A DNA stretch of 42,644 nucleotides. It comes from Hyphomicrobiales bacterium (GTDB taxonomy: Bacteria; Pseudomonadota; Alphaproteobacteria; Rhizobiales; Rhizobiaceae). Shown here piece by piece: positions 18,026-26,967 of the stretch. The stretch is taken from the NCBI GenBank assembly GCA_900468805.1, contig UEIF01000057.1, positions 1-42,644 on the forward strand, written 5' to 3'. The notes under the pieces are model-generated. The model worked only from the letters and a program-made list of their open reading frames with translations. It was not told where the DNA came from and ran no database searches. A program made the position numbers and the translations under genes. Position 1 is the first letter of the stretch. The number at the start of each line of letters is the position of its first letter.

Positions 18026-18907
18026 CTACATCTTTTCGCGGAACATCTCGATGATGGCGGAGAAATCCCTACCGCCATTGCCGAGCTTATCGAAGAGCGC
18101 GTAAAGCTGCGCGGCCTCCGCGCCAAGTGGTGTGGATGCGCCGCTCGCAAGCGCCGCCTCCTGCGAGAGCTTCAGATCCTTCAGCATCAAGGCCGCGGCA
18201 AAACCCGGCTTATAGTCATTATTGGCAGGCGAGGTCGGCACCGGTCCGGGCACCGGGCAATAGGTGTTGATCGACCAGCATTGGCCGGATGAGGTGGAGG
18301 CGACATCGAAAAGCGCCTGATGCGAGAGACCGAGTTTTTCGGCGAGCACGAAGGCCTCGCAGACACCGACCATGGAAATGCCGAGGATCATGTTGTTGCA
18401 GATTTTCGCTGCCTGCCCCGCACCCGCCTCGCCGCAATGGACGATCTTCTTGCCCATGGCCTCGAGAACGGGCTTTGCCTTGGCGAAGGCTCCTCCAGAG
18501 CCGCCCGCCATGAAGGTTAGCGTTCCGGCGCTCGCCCCGCCCGTGCCGCCTGAGACCGGCGCATCGAGCGACAGGCAGCCTGCGGCTTTCGCCATCTCAT
18601 GCGCCTTGCGGCTGCTTTCCACATCGATGGTCGAGCAATCGATTACAAGCGTGCCCTGCGCAACCGATTGCAGGATATCGGTCCAGGCCGTCAGTACGTG
18701 TTTGCCTTGCGGCAGCATGGTGATGACGATCTCAGCGTCCTTGACCGCCTGACTGGCATGGCTGGCCGGTTTCACGCCGCTTTCCTCAGCCGCTTTCAGC
18801 ACGGGGGCGGCGAGATCGAAGCCGAGAACTTCGTGACCGGCCTTCACGAGATTGACCGCCATCGGCCCGCCCATATTGCCAAGCCCGATAAATCCTATCC
18901 TTGCCAT
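18026..18907 (-). CDS. mmsB: 3-hydroxyisobutyrate dehydrogenase-like enzyme
   Basis: This 293-residue NAD-dependent beta-hydroxyacid dehydrogenase has the dinucleotide motif GFIGLGNMGGPMA at the N-terminus, the substrate motif DAPVSGGTGGASAGTL, and the catalytic-lysine segment GEAGAGQAAKICNNM. A later region, GQCWSINTYCPVPG, is characteristic of 3-hydroxyisobutyrate dehydrogenase, an enzyme of valine breakdown. AGGAG lies six bases before ATG 18907; the ATG at 18913 sits directly against it and is less likely. It follows the GMC oxidoreductase by a few bases and ends facing the siderophore reductase gene. The link with a branched-chain-type transporter supports a role in branched-chain compound use. 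Confidence 0.85.
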   Translation of the reverse strand: MARIGFIGLGNMGGPMAVNLVKAGHEVLGFDLAAPVLKAAEESGVKPASHASQAVKDAEIVITMLPQGKHVLTAWTDILQSVAQGTLVIDCSTIDVESSRKAHEMAKAAGCLSLDAPVSGGTGGASAGTLTFMAGGSGGAFAKAKPVLEAMGKKIVHCGEAGAGQAAKICNNMILGISMVGVCEAFVLAEKLGLSHQALFDVASTSSGQCWSINTYCPVPGPVPTSPANNDYKPGFAAALMLKDLKLSQEAALASGASTPLGAEAAQLYALFDKLGNGGRDFSAIIEMFREKM

Positions 18908-18916
18908 GCTCATCTC

Positions 18917-20512
18917 CTATCTATTGTCCTCGAGGATCATGGCAGCCGCCTTTTCGGCGATCATGATCGTCGGCGAATTGGTGTTGCCTGACGTGATCGC
19001 CGGCATCACAGAGGCGTCCGCGATCCTCAGTCTTGCGAGCGCCCGCAATCTCAGGCGCGGATCGACGACGCTATCCCTGTCGATGCCCATGCTGCAGGTT
19101 CCGACGGGATGGAAAATCGTTGTGCCGATATCGCTTGCCGCTTTCTCCAGCTCCGCCTCGTTCTGGTAGCTCGGTCCCGGCTTGAACTCTTCCGGACGGA
19201 AACGGGCGAAAGAGGGCTGGGCCACGATCCGGCGTGTCAGCTTTATTGAACGAACAGCTATGTCGCGATCGCGCTGCGTCGAGAGGTACTTTGGGGCAAT
19301 CGTCGGCTGAGCTGCAAAATCCGGACTTGAGACATGCACGAAACCGCGACTTTCCGGCCTGAGATTGCACACACTTGCCGTGATCGCAGGAAAGGTGTGA
19401 ACGGGATCGCCAAACTTGTCCAACGAGACCGGCTGCACATGATATTGCAGATCGGGCGTCTCCTTATCAGGACCGGAGCGGGTAAAGATGCCGAGTTGGC
19501 TCGGCGCCATCGCCATCGGGCCGGAGCGACGCACGAGATATTCGAGCCCGATCGCCGCCTTGCCGATCAGCTTCGACGCCTTTTCGTTGAGGGTCGGTAC
19601 ACCCGTGACCTTGTAGGCGAGGCGAAGCTGCAGATGGTCCTGCAGGTTCTCGCCGATGCCTTTTACCTCCGCCAGCACATCGATGCCTGCCTGCTGCAAC
19701 ACTTCGCCCCGGCCGATACCTGACAGTTCCAGAATATGCGGCGAGCCAATGGAGCCGGCCGACAACACGGTTTCCTTCGCGGCATAGGCTCGCTTGGCCG
19801 TGCCGCGGTGCTGAAACTCGACACCGACGACGGCGCCCTCTTCAACCAGCAACCGCCGCACCTGGGCCTTCGTCATGACTGTCAGATTGCCGCGTTTCAT
19901 GGCTGGGCGCAGGAAGGCCTTGGTCGCATTCCAGCGGATGCCGGAACGCTGGTTGACGTCAAAATAGCCTGAGCCTTCATTGCTGCCGCGGTTGAAATCT
20001 GCCGTTTCGGGGATGCCGGCTTCCTTGGCCGCCTTCTGGAAGGCATCAAGCACATCCCAGCGCACGCGTGCTTTCTCCACACGCCATTCGCCGCCAGCGC
20101 CATGCATTTCGTCCTCGCCCTGATAATGGTCTTCCGACTTCCGGAAAAACGGCAGCACGTCGTCCCAGCCCCAGCCGGTGCAGCCCATCTGCCGCCAGAG
20201 ATCGTAGTCGCGGGCCTGGCCGCGCATATAGATCATGCCGTTGATCGACGAGCAGCCACCGAGCACCTTGCCGCGCGGATAGTTCAACGCTCGCCCGTTC
20301 AGCCCGTCCTCGGGCGCGGTCGTGAAGCACCAGTCGGTGCGTGGATTGTTGATGCAGTAGAGATAACCGACGGGAATATGAATCCAGTGGTAATTGTCGT
20401 TGCCGCCCGCCTCCAGCAAGAGAACCCTGCTATGGCGGTCGGCAGACAGCCGGTTGGCGAGCACGCAGCCGGCGCTGCCTGCCCCGATGATGATGTAGTC
20501 ATAGCGATCCAT
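18917..20512 (-). CDS. GMC-family FAD oxidoreductase (alcohol/choline dehydrogenase-like)
   Basis: The 531-residue protein has the GMC family pattern. An FAD-binding motif IIGAGSAGCVLANRLS is at the N-terminus and LLLEAGG follows. The first family signature region is NYPRGKVLGGCSSINGMIYMRG, and the C-terminal active-site region has FHPVGTCSMG and TSGNTNSPTIMIAEKAA. Family members oxidise primary alcohols, including choline. Here the nearest partner is a hydroxyacid dehydrogenase and an ABC importer of the branched-chain type, so choline is unlikely and an alcohol such as a branched or polyethylene-glycol-like compound is possible. The substrate cannot be read from sequence. Confidence 0.85.
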   Translation of the reverse strand: MDRYDYIIIGAGSAGCVLANRLSADRHSRVLLLEAGGNDNYHWIHIPVGYLYCINNPRTDWCFTTAPEDGLNGRALNYPRGKVLGGCSSINGMIYMRGQARDYDLWRQMGCTGWGWDDVLPFFRKSEDHYQGEDEMHGAGGEWRVEKARVRWDVLDAFQKAAKEAGIPETADFNRGSNEGSGYFDVNQRSGIRWNATKAFLRPAMKRGNLTVMTKAQVRRLLVEEGAVVGVEFQHRGTAKRAYAAKETVLSAGSIGSPHILELSGIGRGEVLQQAGIDVLAEVKGIGENLQDHLQLRLAYKVTGVPTLNEKASKLIGKAAIGLEYLVRRSGPMAMAPSQLGIFTRSGPDKETPDLQYHVQPVSLDKFGDPVHTFPAITASVCNLRPESRGFVHVSSPDFAAQPTIAPKYLSTQRDRDIAVRSIKLTRRIVAQPSFARFRPEEFKPGPSYQNEAELEKAASDIGTTIFHPVGTCSMGIDRDSVVDPRLRLRALARLRIADASVMPAITSGNTNSPTIMIAEKAAAMILEDNR

Positions 20513-20538
20513 GGATCATGCACTCCGAGATAGGCTGC

Positions 20539-20610
20539 ATCCCGCCTCCCCGGGTCGGGAAGGCGGGATTTCGCGGCGCCGCTGCACATCTTCCCCCGTT
20601 GCAGGAGAAG
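20539..20610. repeat. Two adjacent palindromes between livM and the GMC gene
   Basis: ATCCCGCCT / AGGCGGGAT (20539-20569) forms a 9-bp stem extended by CCC / GGG after one mismatch. Next to it, CTTCnCC / GGnGAAG (20590-20610) resembles the CTTCTCCCCG...CGGGGAGAAG palindromes common in rhizobial intergenic DNA. They may act as transcript-end structures inside the operon. Confidence 0.5.
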
Positions 20611-20622
20611 AGGTCCGCCCGT

Positions 20623-21612
20623 TCAGCGGCGATAGACAAAACCGAGTTTACGCCCGATCCGCGAGGCGTAGAATTCACCGACGATACCGCGGCGGAAAAT
20701 CAGCACGCAGATCATGAAGACGACGCCGGTGATGATGGTCACCGGAAATTCCGACGTCGCGAGATAGTTCTGCAGCGTCACGACGAGCCCGGCGCCGAAG
20801 ACCGGGCCGATCAGCGTGCCGATGCCGCCAAGCAGCGTCATCAGGATCACCTCGCCCGACATCTGCCAAGCGACATCCGTCAGCGTCGCAAACTGGAAGA
20901 CCAGCGCCTTGACCGACCCGGCAAGCCCGGCAAGAGCTGCTGACATCACGAAGGCGCCAAGCTTGTAGCGCGCCACGGAATAGCCGAGCGAGATCGCCCG
21001 TTGCTCGTTTTCGCGGATCGATTTCAGGATCATGCCGAAGGGCGAATTGATGAAGCGCCAGATGATCAGAAGCCCAATCAGAAACACCGCCAGCACGAAG
21101 TAGTACATGTTGGTCGAGCTGTTGAGATCAATAAAGCCGAAGAGATGGCCGCGCGGCACGGACTGGATGCCATCCTCACCTTCGGTAAATTTCGCCTGCA
21201 GGCAGAAGAAGAAGAACATTTGCGACAGTGCCAGGGTGATCATCGCGAAATAGATGCCCTGTCGGCGGATCGCGAAGAAGCCCATGACGAGACCGAGAAA
21301 GGCTGCTCCGACAACGCCGACGAGAATGCCGAACTCCGGCGGAAAGCCCCAGCTCTTCACCGTATAGGCGGTGAAATAGGCCGCCCCGCCGAAGAAGGTC
21401 GCATGTCCGAACGAGAGCAGACCCGTATAGCCGAGCAACAGATTGAAGGCGCAGGCAAAGAGCGCGAAGCAGAGCAGCTTCATCAGGAAGATCGGGTAGA
21501 AGAAAAACGGCGCAAGCAGCAGAAGCAGGAGCCCGATAATCAGGAACCCGGTCTGCACCGAAAGGGCGGTGCGGCTCTTTTCCGTTCGGATGGTTTCGGT
21601 GATGTCAGCCAT
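20623..21612 (-). CDS. livM: LivM-type ABC transporter permease
   Basis: This is a 329-residue BPD_transp_2 permease of the branched-chain amino acid (LivM) branch, with a hydrophilic start and then about ten hydrophobic helices. Family markers are LLGYTGLLSFGHATFFGGAAY and the conserved EENEQRAISLGY-like contact loop (IRENEQRAISLGY). The chosen ATG at 21612 lies one base after the livH stop; upstream in-frame codons read through livH and are not needed. It forms the membrane channel with LivH. The substrate is unknown, because this family also carries amides, urea and aromatic acids. Confidence 0.88.
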   Translation of the reverse strand: MADITETIRTEKSRTALSVQTGFLIIGLLLLLLAPFFFYPIFLMKLLCFALFACAFNLLLGYTGLLSFGHATFFGGAAYFTAYTVKSWGFPPEFGILVGVVGAAFLGLVMGFFAIRRQGIYFAMITLALSQMFFFFCLQAKFTEGEDGIQSVPRGHLFGFIDLNSSTNMYYFVLAVFLIGLLIIWRFINSPFGMILKSIRENEQRAISLGYSVARYKLGAFVMSAALAGLAGSVKALVFQFATLTDVAWQMSGEVILMTLLGGIGTLIGPVFGAGLVVTLQNYLATSEFPVTIITGVVFMICVLIFRRGIVGEFYASRIGRKLGFVYRR

Positions 21613-21613
21613 A

Positions 21614-22501
21614 TCACGCATCCCGGCCGAAGAGGCCCGCGGGCCTGATGAGAAGCACGATCGCCATGATGACAAAGATGACGATATTGGACGCTTCCGG
21701 ATAGAAGACCTTGGTCAGGCCCTCCGCGATGCCGAGCACATAGCCGGTGATGATGGCGCCCATGATCGAGCCCATGCCGCCGACCACGACCACGGCGAAG
21801 ACGACGATGATCATATTCGAGCCCATTAGCGGCGAGACCTGATAGATCGGTGCCGCCAGCACGCCGGCAAAGGCGGCGAGGCTGGCCCCGAGCGCATAGG
21901 TGAAGGTCAGCAAAACCGGCACGTTGACGCCGAAGACCTGAACCAGCGTGGCATTTTCCGTCGCCGAGCGCAGATAGGCGCCGAGCTTGGTCTTTTCGAT
22001 CAAAAGCCACGTCCCGATGCAGATGACGAGCGAGACGATCACCACCCATCCGCGATAGATCGGCAGGAACATGAAGCCGAGGTTCATTCCACCGGCCAGT
22101 GCCGGTGGCGTTGCATAGGGCTGGCCGGATGAGCCGTAGAGATAACGGAACGTGCCTTCGACCGCGAGCGCCAGGCCGAACGTGAAGAGCAGACCGTAGA
22201 GCGGATCGAGATCGTAGAGCCGGCGCAGGAACAGCCGTTCGACAACCGCGCCGGCAAGGCCAACGATGACAGGCGCCAGCAACAAAGACGGCCAATAGCC
22301 GATACCGAGATAATTCAGCAGCAGATAGGCGACGAAGGCGCCGAGCATATATTGGGCGCCATGCGCGAAATTGATGACGCGCAGAAGACCAAAAATGATC
22401 GCAAGACCAAGGCTCAGCAGCGCATAGAAGGACCCGTTGATCAGGCCGATCAGCAGCTGGCCGAGCAGCGCCTGCAAGGGAATGCCGAAGATCATCGTCA
22501 T
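21614..22501 (-). CDS. livH: LivH-type ABC transporter permease
   Basis: This is a 295-residue branched-chain-type permease. It opens with GLINGSFYALLSLGLAIIFG and then INFAHGAQYMLGAF, the classic LivH start. The ATPase-contact loop is LRSATENATLVQVFGVN. ATG 22501 is chosen because GGGAG at the end of livF sits at a suitable distance and because 28 extra residues of the longer frame have no membrane-protein character. It lies between livF and livM in a tight operon. Confidence 0.88.
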   Translation of the reverse strand: MTMIFGIPLQALLGQLLIGLINGSFYALLSLGLAIIFGLLRVINFAHGAQYMLGAFVAYLLLNYLGIGYWPSLLLAPVIVGLAGAVVERLFLRRLYDLDPLYGLLFTFGLALAVEGTFRYLYGSSGQPYATPPALAGGMNLGFMFLPIYRGWVVIVSLVICIGTWLLIEKTKLGAYLRSATENATLVQVFGVNVPVLLTFTYALGASLAAFAGVLAAPIYQVSPLMGSNMIIVVFAVVVVGGMGSIMGAIITGYVLGIAEGLTKVFYPEASNIVIFVIMAIVLLIRPAGLFGRDA

Positions 22502-22505
22502 CGCA

Positions 22506-23206
<701 letters not shown>

Positions 23207-23207
<1 letters not shown>

Positions 23208-23992
23208 CAGTGGTGCTCCTCCGTACCCATATAGGCCTGGCGCACGCGCTCGTCCTGGCTGACGGTCGCATAGTCGCCCTCGGCGAGGATTTCGCCACGC
23301 TGCAGCACGGTGACATGCCGGCAGATATTGGCGACGACCGAGAGATTGTGTTCGACCATCAGTACCGCACGGTCGCGGGCGACATCGCGAATGATGGCCG
23401 AGACGACACCGACATCCTCCTGCCCCATGCCAGCCATCGGCTCGTCGAGCAGCAGCACTTTCGGATCGAGCGCCAGCGTGGTTGCGATTTCAAGGACCCG
23501 TTTACGCCCGTAGGAGAGATCGGCGGCGATATGATCGCGCTCCTTGGAAAGCCCGACGCTGGCAAGCAGCTGCTCGGCCCGGTCGTTGAGGCCATCGAGC
23601 GCCGAAAGCGGCCGCCAGAACTGCGTGGAAAGATTGTTCGGCCGCTGCAGGGCGACACGCACATTATCAAGCACGGAAAGATGCGGAAAAACGGCTGATA
23701 TCTGGAAGGAGCGAACGAGCCCCATACGCGCCACCCGGTCTGGCGGCGTCCTGGTGATATCCGTACCCATCAGCGTGATCGTGCCCGATGTCGGCTGCAA
23801 AAACTTGGTGAGCAGGTTGAAAACCGTCGTCTTGCCGGCACCATTCGGCCCGATCAGTGCATGCACGCTTGCATCATGCACATCGAGATCGACATTCTTG
23901 ACGGCGGTGAAGCCGCCGAAATCGCGGCGCAGGCCGCGGGCGGAAAGCACCACCCGCGGCTTGGCCTGTGTTTCAATTGCGGAAACCGCCAT
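23207..23992 (-). CDS. livG: LivG-type ABC transporter ATPase
   Basis: This 261-residue ATPase has Walker A GPNGAGKTTVFNLLT, a family-typical signature LSYGRKRVLEIATTLA, and VLLLDEPMAGMG followed by VMVEHNLSVV. The RDFGGFTAVKNVDL start is typical of LivG. It begins three bases after the stop of the binding-protein gene, so it belongs to the same operon. Members of this family include aromatic-acid and amide carriers as well as amino-acid carriers. Confidence 0.9.
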
Positions 23993-23995
23993 ATC

Positions 23996-25207
23996 TTATT
24001 TCACCAGATCGCAACCGCTCTTGGCGGGGTCGATATAGGCTTCCTTGCCGGGAATGGTGGCGAGAACGTTGAAGTAGTCCCACGGCTCCTTGCTTTCGGC
24101 GGGCTTCTTGACCTGCAGCAGATACATGTCGTGGATCATGCGGCCGTTCGGGCCAACCGTGCCGCCACGGCCGAAGACGTCATCGACTGGCATTTCGTGA
24201 AGCTGTTTGGCGACGGCTTCCGTCTCGTCCGTGCCAGCCTTCTGGATCGCCTTCAGATATTGCAGAACGGCCGAATAGGTGCCGGTGTGGATCATGTTCG
24301 GCATCTTGCCGGTGCGGGCGAAGAACTTCTTGGCGAATGCGCGGCTGTCGTCGTCACGGTTCCAGTAATAGCCTTCCGTCAGCGTCAGCCCTTGAGCGGC
24401 CTCAAGGCCGAGACCATGAACTTCAGCGAGCGTGAAGAGCAATGCCGCCAGATGCTGGCCGCCCTGGGTGATGCCGAATTCGGCCGCCTGCTTGATGGCG
24501 TTCGACGTATCGAGACCGGCATTGGCGAGGCCGATCACCTTGGCACCTGATGATTGCGCCTGCAGCAGAAAGGATGAGAAGTCCTGCGTGGACAGGGGAT
24601 GGCGTACCGAACCGACAACCGTGCCGCCGCTCGCTTTCACGTAATCCGTGGTCTGCTGTTCCAGTGAGTAGCCGAAGGCATAGTCCGCAGTCAGGAAGAA
24701 CCAGCTGTCGCCGCCCTGCTTGACCAGCGCGCCGCCGGTGCCGACGGCGAGCGCATGGGTGTCATAGGCCCAGTGAAAGCCGTAGGGCGAGCAGGCCTTG
24801 CCGGTGAGGTCGGTCGTTGCCGCACCGGTAACGATATCGATCTTCTTCTTTTCCTTGGCCACTGCCTGCACGGCAAGCGCCACGGAAGACGTCGTCAATT
24901 CCATGATGGCGTCGACCTGCTCGGTGTCATACCACTGGCGGGCAATATTAGAGGCGATATCGGGCTTGTTCTGGTGGTCGGCATCGACGATCTCGACCGG
25001 CATATCGAGCACTTTGCCGCCGAAATCCTCGACAGCCATCTTGGCAGCCTCGACCGAGGACTTGCCGCCGAAATCGGCATAGACGCCCGACTGATCGTTT
25101 AGAATACCGATCTTGACCTTGCCGTCGGAAACAGCCGCGCTCTGGGCGAGTACGGCTGTACTGCTAGCAAGCAAAAATGCAACGGACGCAATGACATTCT
25201 TTCGCAT
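23996..25207 (-). CDS. Periplasmic binding protein of the branched-chain type (peripla_BP_6)
   Basis: This 403-residue protein has a signal peptide (KNVIASVAFLLASSTAVLAQ) and a mature domain beginning KVKIGILNDQSGVYADFGG, typical of LivK/AmiC-like binding proteins. GGGAGGAGA precedes the ATG. It is the first gene of the leftward operon and would set the substrate preference of the LivGFHM importer. This branch is broader than leucine-binding proteins; several members bind aromatic or short organic acids. The ligand is therefore left open. Confidence 0.88.
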   Translation of the reverse strand: MRKNVIASVAFLLASSTAVLAQSAAVSDGKVKIGILNDQSGVYADFGGKSSVEAAKMAVEDFGGKVLDMPVEIVDADHQNKPDIASNIARQWYDTEQVDAIMELTTSSVALAVQAVAKEKKKIDIVTGAATTDLTGKACSPYGFHWAYDTHALAVGTGGALVKQGGDSWFFLTADYAFGYSLEQQTTDYVKASGGTVVGSVRHPLSTQDFSSFLLQAQSSGAKVIGLANAGLDTSNAIKQAAEFGITQGGQHLAALLFTLAEVHGLGLEAAQGLTLTEGYYWNRDDDSRAFAKKFFARTGKMPNMIHTGTYSAVLQYLKAIQKAGTDETEAVAKQLHEMPVDDVFGRGGTVGPNGRMIHDMYLLQVKKPAESKEPWDYFNVLATIPGKEAYIDPAKSGCDLVK

Positions 25208-25241
25208 TTGTCTCTCCTCCCAGAGATTGGCCAGATTGCGA

Positions 25242-25365
25242 ATCTGTTCAAATTTGGCGACCCACCCTCCTCAAAGCGGCCGCTCCGCCCTTACGATCAC
25301 GGAATTCCTTCCATGAGGCAACTGGCGGTTTACATCTAATTCCAAACAGTATCTGTTCATTTTTG
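25242..25365. promoter_or_regulatory. Repeated ATCTGTTCAnnTTTG motif in the livK-lysR intergenic region
   Basis: ATCTGTTCAAATTTG at 25242-25256 and ATCTGTTCATTTTTG at 25351-25365 agree in 13 of 15 positions and are 109 bases apart in the same direction. The second copy continues as CTGT-N10-ACAG, an interrupted palindrome. They lie in the 252-base gap between divergent genes, where a LysR regulator would be expected to bind. Confidence 0.4.
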
Positions 25366-25459
25366 TACAGAACCCTTCAAAATGCCCCTGTGCAGACAGT
25401 TGCGGCACTCTTTGTCGGACGGCATTAGACCAAAGACGTAGACGGATTGGACGACGCCG

Positions 25460-26413
25460 ATGAGCCATGCCTCGCAATTTACTTGGGACGATCTGCAGTT
25501 TTTTCTAGCCGTCGCCCGCACAGGCCAGCTTTCGACGGCAGCGCGGCAATTGCGCTCCAGCCATGCCACCGTCTCACGCCGCATCGACCGGCTGGAATTT
25601 GCGTTGAAGGTAAAGCTTTTCGAGCGGAACCCGCGCGGCTACGTGCTGACCGCCATGGGCGCGCGCTTTGTCGAAACCGCCGAAAAGATGGAACAGGAAA
25701 CGGAACGGTTGCGAGCCGATCTCGCTGACGGTTCGCTAAGCCAACGCGGTCTCGTACGCCTCAGCGCCCCGGAGGGCTTTGCCAATTTCTTCTTTGCGAC
25801 GGTGTTGCCGCAATTTGCAGCCCGTCACCCGCATCTGGCGCTGGAACTCGTCACCATCCAGCAGATCATGTCTCTCTCGCGCAAGGAGGCAGATATTTCC
25901 GTCGTTCTCGACGAGCCGAAGGGCGGCCCTTATTTTGCGGAAAAGCTGACCGACTATCATCTGCAGGTCTACGCCTCGCGCGACTATCTTGCCCGCGCGG
26001 CCCCCATCAGGACGCGCGACGACCTGCTGAACCATCCCTTCATCAGCTATATCGAGGAAATGATCTTCGCGCCGGGCCTCGATTATCTCGGCGACGTACA
26101 TCCGCGCATCAAGCCGCAGTTCCAGAGTTCGAGCATCTTCGCGCAGCTGACGGCCACCAGAAATGGCCTCGGCCTCGGCATCCTGCCCTATTTTTTCGCC
26201 TGCCGTTATCCTGAACTGGTGCGCGTGCTGCCCGACGAGATCGACCTCAAGCGCCACTACTGGATCACCTGCCATCGCGATCTCAAGCAGGCGCCGCGCG
26301 TGCGCGCTGTCATCGACTTCCTGCGCGAAGCCGTCCGCAGCGAGGATGTCTGTTTCATCCCGCCCTATATCGGCGTGCCCGCCCCGACACGAAAAGCAAA
26401 GGCCGAGACCTGA
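25460..26413 (+). CDS. LysR-family transcriptional regulator
   Basis: The 317-residue protein has an N-terminal winged helix-turn-helix (residues about 8-65: FFLAVARTGQLSTAARQL, HATVSRRIDRLE, LFERNPRGYVLT). It is followed by the two-lobed LysR effector domain (from about residue 92: LVRLSAPEGFANFF). It is divergent from the ABC transporter operon and the two share a 252-base control region, so it probably controls that operon in response to its substrate or a product. The gene ends exactly where the oppositely oriented cupin gene ends, with no spacer. Confidence 0.88.
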   Translation: MSHASQFTWDDLQFFLAVARTGQLSTAARQLRSSHATVSRRIDRLEFALKVKLFERNPRGYVLTAMGARFVETAEKMEQETERLRADLADGSLSQRGLVRLSAPEGFANFFFATVLPQFAARHPHLALELVTIQQIMSLSRKEADISVVLDEPKGGPYFAEKLTDYHLQVYASRDYLARAAPIRTRDDLLNHPFISYIEEMIFAPGLDYLGDVHPRIKPQFQSSSIFAQLTATRNGLGLGILPYFFACRYPELVRVLPDEIDLKRHYWITCHRDLKQAPRVRAVIDFLREAVRSEDVCFIPPYIGVPAPTRKAKAET

Positions 26414-26752
26414 CTATTTCAGGAATTCGGCGCGGTGCGGGGTGAAGGTGTCGATCAGTCGGCCCTTCTCCAGCGCCTTGACGCCGTGTACGAGATTGGG
26501 CGGAACGATGAAGCTGCCGCCTTGCTTCAACACTTCGGTGCGGCCGTCGATCGTGACTTCGAAGCTGCCTTCGGCCACATAACTTGCCTGGATATGCGGA
26601 TGGAAATGCGCCGCACCCACAGCGCCCGGCTCGAAGGCGACTTCAACCATCATCATCTCGGGCAAATAGGCCATGATGCGCCGCGTCACACCCGGCTCAG
26701 GGTTAACCCATTCGGCCCCTTCGGCCGATACAAAGAGATCACTCGATGACAT
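26414..26752 (-). CDS. Small single-domain cupin protein
   Basis: This 112-residue protein consists of one cupin barrel. The first metal-binding motif is visible as AHFHPHIQASYVAEG (His, His and Glu ligands), and the second as GGSFIVPPNLVHGVKA (His ligand). AGGAGG precedes ATG 26752. Longer in-frame extensions to 27067 cross the gcdH control region and lack support. Single-domain cupins of this kind are isomerases, oxygenases or simple binding proteins; no specific activity can be assigned. It is convergent with the LysR gene and divergent from gcdH. Confidence 0.8.
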   Translation of the reverse strand: MSSSDLFVSAEGAEWVNPEPGVTRRIMAYLPEMMMVEVAFEPGAVGAAHFHPHIQASYVAEGSFEVTIDGRTEVLKQGGSFIVPPNLVHGVKALEKGRLIDTFTPHRAEFLK

Positions 26753-26881
26753 GTCTGCCTCCTCACACGAAAATCTGTCTGGCCCGAATCCATCCGGCCG
26801 AAATCCATCGGCCGCAAACTGGCGCAACGATCCGCATTTGAAAAGACGACTTCTGCATCTTTGGTGCAATAGTCGCTTGTG

Positions 26882-26932
26882 TTGACGCCGCCAGTCGGCG
26901 GGTCTATGCGACCTTAAATCAGGCATGCCTGA
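26882..26932 (+). promoter_or_regulatory. gcdH promoter candidate with palindromic operator
   Basis: TTGACG (26882-26887) and TATGCG (26905-26910) are spaced by 17 bases. TCAGGCATGCCTGA (26919-26932) is a perfect 14-bp palindrome just after the -10, near the expected start of transcription and 35 bases before the gcdH ATG, a position suited to repression. Confidence 0.5.
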
Positions 26933-26967
26933 ATAATGGGCCCTGAACCGTGGTGAGGAGACTGGAC

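Noticed and set aside
18917..20512. Choline dehydrogenase betA
   Set aside because: Family resemblance only; no betB, betI or betC nearby, and the operon encodes a branched-chain-type importer.
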